32,909 nt of DNA from Helicobacteraceae bacterium (GCA_027066325.1 JAMONY010000046.1:1-32909), one strand, 5' to 3'. Positions 8,287 through 25,451 are shown, numbered from the stretch's first letter. Made by a program: numbers and translations. The notes: generated from the letters alone by a model not told the origin.

Positions 8287-8292
8287 ATTATA
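8287..8292 (-). promoter_or_regulatory. Probable -10 element of the rpmE promoter
   Basis: A perfect TATAAT on the minus strand lies 79 bases before the rpmE ATG, between the upstream gene's stop and the leader hairpins. No good -35 is seen, which is normal for Campylobacterota sigma-70 promoters. Confidence 0.45.
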
Positions 8293-8306
8293 ACCAACAA
8301 AGCTTA

Positions 8307-11300
8307 TTAGTCTCTGAAGGATAGAGTCTCTCTTCGTCTGCGGTAGAGTAGAGTGTAAGCACTAAGAGCTATCAGGAGTGCGAGCACAAATCTTCCAATC
8401 TCACCTATAGTAGGCACCTCAACTGGTTTTTTTGCTACAGTAGGATCTGTGTCACCAAGTGGAATTGGATCATCACTAAGCGTAGACTCATTTCTCTCTA
8501 CTGTGCCATCTCCATTGTGATCCCAAAAAGCTATAGCTTGATTTTCAACCTCCAAAACTGCATTTGCTACATCAGTTCTAAATGTTATCACAACCTCATT
8601 ATCTGAATCATCTTCACTAGTTCCACCAATATCTGAACCTATGGAGCCCTCCCAGTAGACTGTATGTGTCACAGAGTCGTACTCACATCTAGTTGTAGCA
8701 GAGACCCCTCTAGGTTCACAATTTAACGAGCCAGAAACATATGTAAGATCGCTACTTAACGGATCTTCTACTACGATATTGTATGCTACTGCATTGGCAT
8801 CATTAATCCAAACCATCTTCCACTCTATCTCTGGCCAACCAGCTGCATTAACTCTCTTTTTTGCACTTGGAGGGTCAAAAACATTTGTATACATAGTCAC
8901 GATACCCATATCCCAAGTAAGATCATTCTCACCTGCAGTTAGTGTTGTCACAGCTGTTCTTAAAGTTGTTGCGTCAGTATCGCTATCTACTGCCCCATCA
9001 GCTCCCACGCCTTGTGGAGACACTGCATATCCTACTGGTAGCGTAAAGCTTACAAAATAATCACCTGGTATAAGATCCGTAAACTTATATGCTCCTGTGG
9101 TGGTTGTTATGGTGGAGATTAGCGCATTGGTTGTGCCATTATATAGAGTTACATTAATCTCTTCGGTTACATTTAACTCATCTGCATCTTGTATGCCATC
9201 TGCATCTGCATCAAACCAGATTCTATTGCCTATGCTAGCTGGTTGATAGAAACCAAAATCTACAGTTAGATTGTCGTTATTATCATCTGTGCCGTTGACA
9301 TCGCTTCCTGCTAGCCCATCCTCTGCGGTTGGTTCGCTATCGTTGGTAAGCGTAATAAGTCCGCTTGTGTAACTTCCATCTGCATTATCTATTTTTATGT
9401 TTGAGTCGGTTGCTGTATCATCATTGTCAGATATATTTTGAACTGGTGATGGCACATATCCAGATGGCGGAGTCACTCTGATTGAGTAGTTGCCCTCATC
9501 TAGATTACTAAAATAATATAGCCCATCCATAGATGTTGTTTTAGTATCTATAACTGTGCCGTTACCATCTAGCAACTCTACAAGCGCACCAGATATAGGT
9601 GTTTCGGTTGCATCTTGTAACCCATTACCATCTGAATCATTCCATATTAATGAGCCCACAGAGAGTGCTGGTGCTGAAAAACCAAAATCCAAAGTATGAT
9701 TACTCTCACCAGCCCTGCCTGTTGTATAGGCTATGGTTGAAAAATTAGCATTTAGATCTCCGTTGTCACCATCACTATCTCTCTGATCTGCGCTTAAAGC
9801 ATCTTGCACTGTTACCACCAAAGATGCTAATGGCGCATTTGTAGATAGTGGAACCCTTATCTGATAGTCTGTATTGTACTTAAGCGATACTCCACCAGCA
9901 CTATTTAATCCACCAAAATAGTATGTTCCACTACTATCTGTTGTAGTAGTTCCAACTAGCACAGACCCCTCATATAGCTCAACTACAACTCCACTCAAAG
10001 CTGGCTCATCAGGGTCTTGAATGCCGTCCCTATCAATATCGTTCCATATGTAGTTACCTATCTCTATTGGTGCTGGATCACATAACGCTTCCATATCACC
10101 AATACCACTTGCTTTACCATAAAAAAAGGCTCCATTATCTTTTGAAACAAGGAGTCTTTTAGGTCTGCTAGATCCATCTAAGCTAACTGTACCATCATCA
10201 TTTCTAAGCCATATCAGACCGTTATCAACACCACCACCTTGAGAGTCCATTACACCCGTTACAATATCTGGATATCCTGCTATATACAGAAGTCCTCCCA
10301 TGGTAGTTTCAGAGTGTCCGCTACTACCTCCGTTGACATTACCATTACCGCCTGGTCCATTATCGTACCAATAGTACTCTCCTCCTCCTAAGCCTTCGCC
10401 ACTACCTGCCCCGCCTGTAGTAGAGCCTCCACAAGTTCCATTGCTCTCAAGAGTCCACCCAAGCTCTGCATTACCACAAGCTCTCAATAGATCCCCATAA
10501 CTATTACCATTTTGGCTAGTGAAATCTGTTGAGTCTGGTGAGTGGTTGTTGTGTCCTGTTCTATCTCCGTTGATATCTTTTATCTGGATAATCATAGAGC
10601 CATCATAGTCAAACTCTATATCTGAAAGGAGTGGTTGTTGGTACTCAAGGTAAGCATCTTGATTACCGATATTGCCAGGTTTTTTATCATTAAAAACAAT
10701 ATCATAATCCATCTGCCATGGATTCCAATCAGCAGTAAATGGATGTGTTGCTCCATCTTTATCTGTAAACTGGTGACAACTACCTGGAGGGTTTGTATTG
10801 CTTATATTGCTATCATATGAGCAACCTCTACTATATGTAAGATCTATATCTAAAACTGGTGTAGGAGCAAATGTACTAAGAGCTGGATCAAAACTATAGA
10901 TATGTGCGGATAACTGGCTTCTATCGCCATACCTAGCGCCACCATAACTATCATCAGGATCATTGATATTTACAGTTGATTCTGCTGTACATGTCACACC
11001 CACATAAAGCTTACCATCATTAAAACCTAAACCCATAGGACGAAAATCTTGTAGCGTTGGGCAAGGGTTTGGGATAGAGTGGATACTATAGCTACTGATA
11101 TTGGCACTTATATCGATACCATAAACATCAAGCGTTCTTTGCCCCATGTTGATGGCAAAAAGCTTTGATTCATCATCTGAGATCTCTATGTCTCCAACAC
11201 CAACTTTACCTACACTTGCATACCCTTGTGTATCATGGGTCCAATCATAAGGCATAGCAGTACGCGGATCTGTATTGCCTGGTAAATTAGCAAATGTTGA

Positions 11301-11963
11301 AACCGCATTTGCGTTATTGTGCTCAAGCTTATATATAGTGCCTGGACCGCCTGAGCCCAGATCAGAATGTCTCTTAAAATATGCAGAGACCAAAGTTATG
11401 TTTGCCATCTTAAGATGAGCAACACCATACACAGAGCCTAAATCAGAGTATGTGGCCAAACCTGCTGGAGTATCAGTTCCATTTGCACTATATGGAAACT
11501 GCAACAAGACATTAACAGCAGAACCGTTACCATCACGAGCATCTTTTGTAAACCTTGTCAAAATGATCTCAGGGTCAGCTTGACAATACTCTCCAGAACT
11601 ATCAAGACCAACATTGTGTATCTGCGCATCTGCTACTATGCTAACCAAAGCAGACCCGTTACTATCAGCTGCTAAACCAGAGTGGAGATAGCTTGGTAGC
11701 CCACTAATCTCAACCCTATAAGATCCAGAAGTAGTTGCTAAATGATAGCTACCATTTAGATCAGTTACTGCAGATATTGACACTCCTGCGGCATCATATG
11801 CTGTAACATTAATACCCGATACACCAGGCTCCAATCCATCTTGTGTGCCATTAAGATTGTAGTCTCTAAAAACTGTGCCATCTATGCTTGATAGCAGAAC
11901 CGTTGGCATCAAAACCAGCCCAATAGTTAAAAAAATAGCTACTTTTACTCTTCTAAAGTCCAT
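8307..11963 (-). CDS. Large exported SdrD-B-repeat protein with IPTL-CTERM-like C-terminal anchor
   Basis: 1218 residues. The signal peptide spans about 1-25 (hydrophobic core FLTIGLVLMPTVLL). Four SdrD-B-type beta-sandwich domains carry the signature of the DGxQDxxE calcium loop: near residues 25-120, 634-762, 768-905 and 909-1020. Between the first and second lies a region of about 500 residues (130-630) with blade-like segments (IEISDDESKLFAINMG) and a Gly-rich stretch at 512-550, possibly a beta-propeller. Residues 1030-1140 resemble a DUF11-type repeat. The tail has VPTIGEIG at 1183-1190, a hydrophobic helix, then RRRR, the three-part plan of IPTL-CTERM sorting signals handled by exosortase-like enzymes. 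The usual Trp is Ile here. A surface or matrix role is inferred. It has its own likely promoter and sits between rpmE and rsmE, which are adjacent in Campylobacter, so it appears to be an insertion. Confidence 0.85.
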   Translation of the reverse strand: MDFRRVKVAIFLTIGLVLMPTVLLSSIDGTVFRDYNLNGTQDGLEPGVSGINVTAYDAAGVSISAVTDLNGSYHLATTSGSYRVEISGLPSYLHSGLAADSNGSALVSIVADAQIHNVGLDSSGEYCQADPEIILTRFTKDARDGNGSAVNVLLQFPYSANGTDTPAGLATYSDLGSVYGVAHLKMANITLVSAYFKRHSDLGSGGPGTIYKLEHNNANAVSTFANLPGNTDPRTAMPYDWTHDTQGYASVGKVGVGDIEISDDESKLFAINMGQRTLDVYGIDISANISSYSIHSIPNPCPTLQDFRPMGLGFNDGKLYVGVTCTAESTVNINDPDDSYGGARYGDRSQLSAHIYSFDPALSTFAPTPVLDIDLTYSRGCSYDSNISNTNPPGSCHQFTDKDGATHPFTADWNPWQMDYDIVFNDKKPGNIGNQDAYLEYQQPLLSDIEFDYDGSMIIQIKDINGDRTGHNNHSPDSTDFTSQNGNSYGDLLRACGNAELGWTLESNGTCGGSTTGGAGSGEGLGGGEYYWYDNGPGGNGNVNGGSSGHSETTMGGLLYIAGYPDIVTGVMDSQGGGVDNGLIWLRNDDGTVSLDGSSRPKRLLVSKDNGAFFYGKASGIGDMEALCDPAPIEIGNYIWNDIDRDGIQDPDEPALSGVVVELYEGSVLVGTTTTDSSGTYYFGGLNSAGGVSLKYNTDYQIRVPLSTNAPLASLVVTVQDALSADQRDSDGDNGDLNANFSTIAYTTGRAGESNHTLDFGFSAPALSVGSLIWNDSDGNGLQDATETPISGALVELLDGNGTVIDTKTTSMDGLYYFSNLDEGNYSIRVTPPSGYVPSPVQNISDNDDTATDSNIKIDNADGSYTSGLITLTNDSEPTAEDGLAGSDVNGTDDNNDNLTVDFGFYQPASIGNRIWFDADADGIQDADELNVTEEINVTLYNGTTNALISTITTTTGAYKFTDLIPGDYFVSFTLPVGYAVSPQGVGADGAVDSDTDATTLRTAVTTLTAGENDLTWDMGIVTMYTNVFDPPSAKKRVNAAGWPEIEWKMVWINDANAVAYNIVVEDPLSSDLTYVSGSLNCEPRGVSATTRCEYDSVTHTVYWEGSIGSDIGGTSEDDSDNEVVITFRTDVANAVLEVENQAIAFWDHNGDGTVERNESTLSDDPIPLGDTDPTVAKKPVEVPTIGEIGRFVLALLIALSAYTLLYRRRRETLSFRD

Positions 11964-12002
11964 TGCAAACTCACTTTAAAGTTATTTTAAAATACACAAC
12001 AG

Positions 12003-12008
12003 ATTATA
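12003..12008 (-). promoter_or_regulatory. Probable -10 element for the SdrD-B gene
   Basis: TATAAT preceded by TTGTA (a TG-extended form one base away) lies 40 bases before the ATG at 11963, in an A/T-rich 78-base gap after rsmE. AGTGAG before the ATG serves as Shine-Dalgarno. No clear -35 is present. This would let the large gene be transcribed apart from the rsmE block. Confidence 0.45.
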
Positions 12009-12041
12009 TACAAATACTCTTAAAGATTTAAAATTAATTCT

Positions 12042-12728
12042 TTAAATTAATATTTTGCTTGATATTGCCAAAACCGCACTCTCTGCACGCAAAATCATCT
12101 TGGTACTAAAACTAAAAACTTTTTGCTCTAAAAAAAGCTCGCGTTCACGCTCACTAAAACCACCTTCACAGCCCACAATTACAACCTCTATCGCAGAAGT
12201 ATCTTCAAGAGTAGTTGATGAGAGATCTAGCACTGCACTATTTGGATATTGTTGTAGAAACTGATCTATAGAGCCAGTCTCTTCAAAGATCATCATATCT
12301 GTTCTGCCACACTGCTGCATTGAGTTTAACACAATTCTCTCTAAGCGTTTAAGGTCTATTTTAAAAGAATTTTGTGATCTATCGCTCTTTATAAAAGTGA
12401 TTTTTGAGACCCCAAATTCACATAGCGAACCCAACACCTTCTCGATAGATTTTGGATCCACAATAGCCCAACCTATATGTAACGATCTTTTAGGTTCTAT
12501 TTTTAATTTTTGTGAATTTTGAAGGCTCAATGTGGCTTTTCGCCCATCTACATGAGTAACTACATAAGTAAAAAGTGATGTTGTGTCTGCTAGCGAACGA
12601 AGATATACGCTATCTGAGACTCTGTGTCGACATGCTCTGATAATATGCTTAAAACTCTCACCTTTTAAAATAAGAGTTTTGCAACCAGCACTCTCATTAA
12701 AAAAGAATCTCAAATCATCATCATCCAT
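12042..12728 (-). CDS. rsmE: 16S rRNA (uracil1498-N3)-methyltransferase RsmE
   Basis: 228 residues with an N-terminal PUA-like RNA-binding domain (1-70, GESFKHIIRACR) and a C-terminal SPOUT methyltransferase domain (about 80-228). Family motifs visible are KVLGSLCEFGVSKI near 97, SDRSQ near 115, QQCGRT near 138, GCEGGFSERE at 186-195 (usually GPEGGFS) and MILRAESAVLA near 211 (usually ILRTETA). It methylates U1498 of 16S rRNA. Two starts are possible: ATG at 12728, giving MDDDD, with a 19-base overlap with the upstream gene; or TTG at 12713, giving MRFFF, with a 4-base TTGA overlap and a more family-like N-terminus. Neither has a strong Shine-Dalgarno. Confidence 0.88.
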   Translation of the reverse strand: MDDDDLRFFFNESAGCKTLILKGESFKHIIRACRHRVSDSVYLRSLADTTSLFTYVVTHVDGRKATLSLQNSQKLKIEPKRSLHIGWAIVDPKSIEKVLGSLCEFGVSKITFIKSDRSQNSFKIDLKRLERIVLNSMQQCGRTDMMIFEETGSIDQFLQQYPNSAVLDLSSTTLEDTSAIEVVIVGCEGGFSERERELFLEQKVFSFSTKMILRAESAVLAISSKILI

Positions 12729-13120
12729 ACGGTTATAAAGATACTCATAAAGATCTCAGCTCCTAAGATCTTCAGAGCATATACCCTATGACGCTCTAGC
12801 TCTCCATCCTCTTTAATCTTAATGCCTCTAAGGTGTTTATAGCGCATAATTTCCAAAACTACAAGAGCTATAAGTATTATAATCATCGCGATATTGGGTG
12901 CATCAAACTGTAGATGTTTTGCTGCCATCATAATTGAGCCTGTAAATCCAACTGCTATAAGTAGTATAGTCGAAAATGTCATAGCAATTCTTGCACGACG
13001 CACAAAATCTCTAGTGTTTGTGGCTAACTGCACAAGTGCGATATTAAAAGCTATTGAGCCAAATATTAGTAGCGTATTGATAAAGTGTATCTGTATAGAT
13101 GCTGAGTACATAGGTTCCAT
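12710..13120 (-). CDS. Small integral membrane protein of unknown function (Cj0157c-type)
   Basis: 136 residues with four predicted membrane segments, near 10-31, 45-66, 75-92 and 112-134. A basic segment RRAR sits between the first and second, and a charged loop (RYKHLRGIKIKEDGELERHR) between the third and fourth. No catalytic motif or metal-ligand pattern is seen apart from His12 and His68, which are too few to argue for haem. The protein is the first gene of the leftward block and lies divergent from moeA, only 36 bases apart. Its 3' end overlaps rsmE. Position and topology fit a conserved Campylobacterota protein; its function is not known. Confidence 0.72.
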   Translation of the reverse strand: MEPMYSASIQIHFINTLLIFGSIAFNIALVQLATNTRDFVRRARIAMTFSTILLIAVGFTGSIMMAAKHLQFDAPNIAMIIILIALVVLEIMRYKHLRGIKIKEDGELERHRVYALKILGAEIFMSIFITVWMMMI

Positions 13121-13156
13121 AAACGAAACTTTACCATATTTTGTCTACAATACGAA

Positions 13157-14320
13157 ATGCTTACAACAATAAAAGATGCTACAAGACTAATTGAGCAACA
13201 CAAAATAGATAGAACCACACAGAGAGTAGCACTAAAAAATGTGCTTAAAAGAGTGCTTGCAGAAGATATATTTGCCTCTATAAATCTGCCGCCATCTGAT
13301 AACTCTGCTATGGATGGGTATGCCATACCCATAAGCTCTACAGGAGATGTCCTCAACTCAACCGATACTATATATGCTGACGAACAAAGAGAGTTAACGC
13401 TAAAAAGTGGTGAGTGTATGCGTATTATGACTGGAGCAACAATACCTCAAAACTGCTACGCTATTGTGCCTATAGAAGATGTAAAAACTGATGGGCAAAA
13501 AGTTAAACTTATGCAAAATATTCGACCAGCTCAACATATAAGATCTTGTGCAGAAGATATCAAAACAGGTGATCTACTTCTAAAAGCGGATATTAGGCTA
13601 AACTCATACCACATAGCAGTATTGGCGTCACAAGGCATCGAGAGTGTGCTCTGTTTTAAACAGATTGAGGTTGCTATTATATCATCTGGAGATGAGCTTA
13701 AATCATATGGTAGTGATAAAGAGTCACATCAGATATATGATATAAACTCTCCTCTACTAGCAAATAGATGTCGTGAACTTAACTGCAAAGTTGTGGAAGT
13801 TCCTATATTTGAAGATAACTTACATCAGATGATAGAGTCTATAAAATCTCTTCTAAAGTTTGATCTTATCATAACTACAGGAGGGGCAAGTGTGGGAGAT
13901 AAAGACTACACCAAAAAGGCTCTTGAATCCATAGGAGCTATGTCTATATTTGATGGCGTACAGGTGCGACCTGGCAAACCAACAGCACTATCGTACATCA
14001 ACAATACACTTCTCCTCAATCTACCTGGAAATCCTCTAGCAGCAGCTCTGTGTTTTGAGCTTTTTGGTACTACAATAGTATCTAAACTTAGTGGGTGTCA
14101 TAAATCTGGAGTGTTAAACTGCGTACTAAAAAAAGCGATTCATATCAAGTCTGGACGACCAGCTATCATACCAGGTTTTTACGATGGTAGATACTTTACA
14201 GCTGCGTCAAAATACTCTCCAGCCATGATATCTCCGCTCATAAACTCAAATAGTTTCTTATTAGCAGAGCACTCTCTTGAAGATAATCAGGCTATACAGA
14301 TCTATCTTACACAGTACTAA
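13157..14320 (+). CDS. moeA: Molybdopterin molybdenumtransferase MoeA
   Basis: 387 residues. MoeA inserts molybdate into adenylylated molybdopterin, the last step of molybdenum cofactor synthesis in the cytoplasm. Signatures are PPSDNSAMDGYAI at 45-57, MTGATIPQNCYAIVPIEDV in domain II, the MogA-like domain loop TTGGASVGDKDY, and VRPGKPTALSY with LPGNPLAA. A small domain IV closes the C-terminus. It is the only plus-strand gene in the first 28 kb and is divergent from the small membrane protein. The formate dehydrogenase 11 kb away would be a client. TACAAT lies just before the ATG, but no promoter can be placed with confidence. Confidence 0.95.
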   Translation: MLTTIKDATRLIEQHKIDRTTQRVALKNVLKRVLAEDIFASINLPPSDNSAMDGYAIPISSTGDVLNSTDTIYADEQRELTLKSGECMRIMTGATIPQNCYAIVPIEDVKTDGQKVKLMQNIRPAQHIRSCAEDIKTGDLLLKADIRLNSYHIAVLASQGIESVLCFKQIEVAIISSGDELKSYGSDKESHQIYDINSPLLANRCRELNCKVVEVPIFEDNLHQMIESIKSLLKFDLIITTGGASVGDKDYTKKALESIGAMSIFDGVQVRPGKPTALSYINNTLLLNLPGNPLAAALCFELFGTTIVSKLSGCHKSGVLNCVLKKAIHIKSGRPAIIPGFYDGRYFTAASKYSPAMISPLINSNSFLLAEHSLEDNQAIQIYLTQY

Positions 14321-14335
14321 AAACTAGATATAGGT

Positions 14336-14358
14336 AGCAGCCTAAAAGAAGGTCTGCT
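14336..14358. terminator. Weak hairpin between convergent moeA and rpoC
   Basis: AGCAGCCT pairs with AGG-CTGCT around a loop of six bases (AAAAGA), eight base pairs with one bulged T. It lies directly against the rpoC stop, in the 38-base space between the two converging genes. TTTTT follows on the minus strand only after about ten bases, so it may be a weak bidirectional terminator. Confidence 0.3.
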
Positions 14359-23041
<8,683 letters not shown>

Positions 23042-23059
23042 TTACTGAAAAATCAGTAA
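23042..23059 (-). promoter_or_regulatory. Hairpin in the rpoB leader, third of a series
   Basis: TTACTGA pairs perfectly with TCAGTAA over a 4-base loop. It lies 25 bases before the rpoB start codon, close to the ribosome-binding region, so it could affect rpoB translation. Confidence 0.4.
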
Positions 23060-23073
23060 GTGCTGGCTAACTA

Positions 23074-23096
23074 ATAGACTAAAACATCTAGTCTAT
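23074..23096 (-). promoter_or_regulatory. Hairpin in the rplL-rpoB gap, second of a series
   Basis: ATAGACTA pairs with TAGTCTAT, eight perfect base pairs around a 7-base loop. No T-tract follows on the minus strand, so it is not a standard intrinsic terminator. Confidence 0.4.
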
Positions 23097-23107
23097 AGTG
23101 ACAAATG

Positions 23108-23148
23108 GGCACTTTTATCTGCTGTTTGCAACAGAAGATAAAAGTGTC
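23108..23148 (-). promoter_or_regulatory. Strong hairpin between rplL and rpoB (candidate attenuator or RNase III site)
   Basis: An 11-base perfect stem (CACTTTTATCT with AGATAAAAGTG, 23110-23146) continues after one G/A mismatch into five more pairs (CTGTT with AACAG) and a 3-base loop. Two further outer positions can pair. No poly-T follows on the transcribed strand. E. coli has an attenuator and an RNase III site in this same gap, which keep polymerase subunits below ribosomal protein levels; the same role here is inferred. A smaller hairpin (AGAGC/GCTCT, 23163-23175) lies nearer rplL. Confidence 0.6.
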
Positions 23149-23193
23149 AAAAACGCATATACAGAGCCAAGCTCTATATATACAGACAGTGAT

Positions 23194-23565
23194 CTACTTG
23201 ATCTCTGCGGTTGCACCAGCCTCTTCAAGCTGCTTTTTAGTCTCTTCAGCAGTATCTTTATCTACACCCTCTTTAATAGTTGTAGGTACGCCTTCAACTG
23301 CCTCTTTTGCCTCTTTAAGACCAAGACCAGTGATAGCGCGAACAGCTTTAATAGCATTGATTTTCTTCTCACCAGCGCTTGTTAAGATTACATCAAACTC
23401 AGTTTTCTCTTCAGCAGCCTCAGCGGCTCCACCAGCTACACCAGCTACCGCTACAGGTTGAGCAGATACTCCAAATTTCTCTTCAAACTCTTTTACAAGC
23501 TCTGAAAGCTCAAGAACTGAAAGGCCTGAAATATACTCTAATACATCTTCTTTTGTTACAGCCAT
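23194..23565 (-). CDS. rplL: 50S ribosomal protein L7/L12
   Basis: 123 residues. The N-terminal dimerisation helices (1-33) are followed by an Ala/Gly-rich hinge (about 36-54) and the factor-binding C-terminal domain with [20 protein letters not shown] and the VEGVP loop. Dimers bind L10 on the ribosome stalk and recruit EF-Tu and EF-G. It follows rplJ by 26 bases with a clear GGAGAAAA Shine-Dalgarno. Confidence 0.98.
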   Translation of the reverse strand: MAVTKEDVLEYISGLSVLELSELVKEFEEKFGVSAQPVAVAGVAGGAAEAAEEKTEFDVILTSAGEKKINAIKAVRAITGLGLKEAKEAVEGVPTTIKEGVDKDTAEETKKQLEEAGATAEIK

Positions 23566-23591
23566 AATTTTCTCCTATAAATTTAAATTTT

Positions 23592-24074
23592 TTAAGCCTC
23601 TTCTTCGCGCTTTTTTCTTAGCGCATCAAGACCGATTGTAAAGTTTGTAAGTGGTGCCATCCAAGTAGCAGCCAACATACCAAGCAACTCATCTCTACCA
23701 GGCAACTTAGCAAATGCTTCGATTTTTGCGCTATCTGCACTCTCTTTATCAAGATATCCAGCTCTAATACTAAGCTTATCATTCTGCTTAGCAAAATCTA
23801 CTGCTACTTTAGATGCAGATATAACATCATCAGACCAGATAAAGATATTCATATCTTTAAGATCTACACCGCTCATATTGGCACGATTTAGTGCTATAGT
23901 TGCTAGTGAATTCTTAACAACTTGAACTTTTGTATCACTTGAGCGTGCCATATCGCGTAACTCTTCAAGATCAGATACACCAAGACCTTTATAGTCACAA
24001 ATAATAACTGCCGATACAGAGTCAAACTCGCTAGATAGAGTATCGATAATCTCTGCTTTTTTTGCTTTTGTCAT
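23592..24074 (-). CDS. rplJ: 50S ribosomal protein L10
   Basis: 160 residues, slightly short for the family. The N-terminal rRNA/L11-binding domain has VIICDYKGLGVSDLEELRD and VVKNSLATIALNRA. The C-terminal helix that carries L7/L12 dimers is present (LTNFTIGLDALRKKREEE). AAAGGAG precedes the ATG. It lies behind a 180-base structured leader and is probably autoregulated with L7/L12. Confidence 0.97.
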   Translation of the reverse strand: MTKAKKAEIIDTLSSEFDSVSAVIICDYKGLGVSDLEELRDMARSSDTKVQVVKNSLATIALNRANMSGVDLKDMNIFIWSDDVISASKVAVDFAKQNDKLSIRAGYLDKESADSAKIEAFAKLPGRDELLGMLAATWMAPLTNFTIGLDALRKKREEEA

Positions 24075-24254
24075 ATTTTCTCCTTTCCAGACAACAACTT
24101 CAAGCAGGGCGGGAAAGTCCGTTTAAGCATCTGCCCCTAACTATCTTTAGTCCAAAGATTTAGATCTTCTGTGTTGAAAACCTTTGATTAGAGCTCAAAA
24201 AAACACTAATCAAAAGCTTTAGCCATAGAGCCATAAAAGCTCTATAGATCTACT
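24075..24254 (-). promoter_or_regulatory. Candidate ribosomal protein L10 leader RNA
   Basis: The rplA-rplJ gap holds several structures in the transcribed strand. A 7-bp hairpin (ATAGAGC/GCTCTAT, 24225-24245) lies just after rplA, and a 9-bp stem TTTGATTAG/CTAATCAAA (24183-24214) follows. Near rplJ is a G-rich then C-rich element (24104-24137) holding GCAG, GCTTAA and TCCCGCCCTGC in the order seen in bacterial L10 leaders, where L10(L12)4 binds a kinked stem. Known families couple this to repression of rplJL; the assignment here rests on motif order only. Confidence 0.6.
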
Positions 24255-24950
24255 CTATTTGATATCTGAGAGTTCACTCAAATCAAATTTTAATGCTGGA
24301 CTCATAGTGAGTGATAGTGCAGCATTTTTGATATATCTACCTTTGGCAGATGATGGCTTTTGTTTATTTATAGCCACTATAAATGTTGTAATATTATCTT
24401 TAATCTGATCAGAAGAGAAGCTAGCCTTCCCGATACCAGCATGAATATTGCCTTTTTTATCAACTCTAAAAGCTACTTGACCACCTTTAACATTTTTAAC
24501 AGCAGTTGCTATATCTGCTGTTACTGTACCAGTTTTTGGATTTGGCATTAACCCTTTTGGTCCTAGTATGCGCCCAACTTTACCAACAACACCCATACAA
24601 TCAGGTGCAGCAACTACAACATCAAATGCGAAGTTGCCCTCTTTGATCATCTCTACTATCTCATCAGTTCCTACAATGTCTGCTCCAGCCTCTTTTGCTT
24701 CATCTGCTTTAGCACCCTTTGCAAAAACTGCCACTCTTACACTCTTACCTGTGCCGTGAGGAAGAACTACTGCACCTCGTACCATCTGATCTGCATGTCG
24801 TGGGTCTACATTGAGGTTCATAGCTATCTCAATAGTCTCATCAAATTTTGCCGACTTTAGCTCTTTGATAACAGTTGATGCCTCTTCTACGGAGTAGCTC
24901 TTACTGCTATCTATCTTCTCTATAAGTGAATTGTATCTTTTACTTGCCAT
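24255..24950 (-). CDS. rplA: 50S ribosomal protein L1
   Basis: 231 residues, standard length. The family region [15 protein letters not shown] is near 129-143, and [21 protein letters not shown] follows. L1 forms the L1 stalk at the E site and in many bacteria represses the rplKA message. It lies 75 bases after rplK. Confidence 0.98.
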   Translation of the reverse strand: MASKRYNSLIEKIDSSKSYSVEEASTVIKELKSAKFDETIEIAMNLNVDPRHADQMVRGAVVLPHGTGKSVRVAVFAKGAKADEAKEAGADIVGTDEIVEMIKEGNFAFDVVVAAPDCMGVVGKVGRILGPKGLMPNPKTGTVTADIATAVKNVKGGQVAFRVDKKGNIHAGIGKASFSSDQIKDNITTFIVAINKQKPSSAKGRYIKNAALSLTMSPALKFDLSELSDIK

Positions 24951-25025
24951 TTTGATTCTCCAAAAAGTTAATCTGCCGCACTATTTTGTATCTCTGCGGT
25001 CGAAGATATACTAAAATTATTGACT

Positions 25026-25451
25026 CTAGTCTACTATCTCGATACCCATAGATCTTGCAGAGCCAGCTATGATTTTTGATGCCTGCTCAACCTCTTTTGT
25101 ATTTAGATCAGCGATTTTCATCTGCACAATCTCCTCTAGTTGACTCTTTGTAATCTTGCCTACTTTGTTTAAAAGAGGGTTATCTGTCCCTTTTTTTAGA
25201 CCAGCTGCTTTTAGTAGTAACTGTGATGCTGGTGGCTGCTTTGTAACAAATGAGAAACTTCTATCTGCATAAACAGTGATAACAACTGGTACTTTAAAGC
25301 CCATCTTATCTTTTGTCTTCTCGTTAAATGCCTTACAGAACTCCATGATATTAACACCACGCTGCCCTAGAGCAGGACCTACTGGAGGAGCAGGGTTTGC
25401 TTTGCCAGCTTCAATCTGAAGCTTAATATAATCCATGACTTTTTTTGCCAT
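25026..25451 (-). CDS. rplK: 50S ribosomal protein L11
   Basis: 141 residues. It has [20 protein letters not shown] at 10-29, the proline-rich N-terminal domain bound by thiopeptides and release/elongation factors, and the rRNA-binding C-terminal domain with [21 protein letters not shown] and [13 protein letters not shown]. It follows nusG by 24 bases with a Shine-Dalgarno AAAGGAA. Confidence 0.98.
   Translation of the reverse strand: MAKKVMDYIKLQIEAGKANPAPPVGPALGQRGVNIMEFCKAFNEKTKDKMGFKVPVVITVYADRSFSFVTKQPPASQLLLKAAGLKKGTDNPLLNKVGKITKSQLEEIVQMKIADLNTKEVEQASKIIAGSARSMGIEIVD

Noticed and set aside
8307-11963. LPXTG sortase substrate, as for Gram-positive SdrD proteins
   Set aside because: No LPXTG motif is present and the genome is Gram-negative; the tail fits an IPTL-CTERM plan better.
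8307-12041. Transposon or genomic island carrying the SdrD-B gene
   Set aside because: No transposase, integrase, terminal repeats or tRNA target is seen at either edge, and base composition looks like that of the neighbours.
13066-13356. A minus-strand frame of 96 codons across the moeA start
   Set aside because: It lies opposite the conserved moeA N-terminus and overlaps the divergent gene's start. Treated as a shadow.
23105-23461. Plus-strand frames opposite rplL and the rplL-rpoB gap
   Set aside because: They arise from the reversed Ala-rich L7/L12 sequence and the hairpin region; no independent support.
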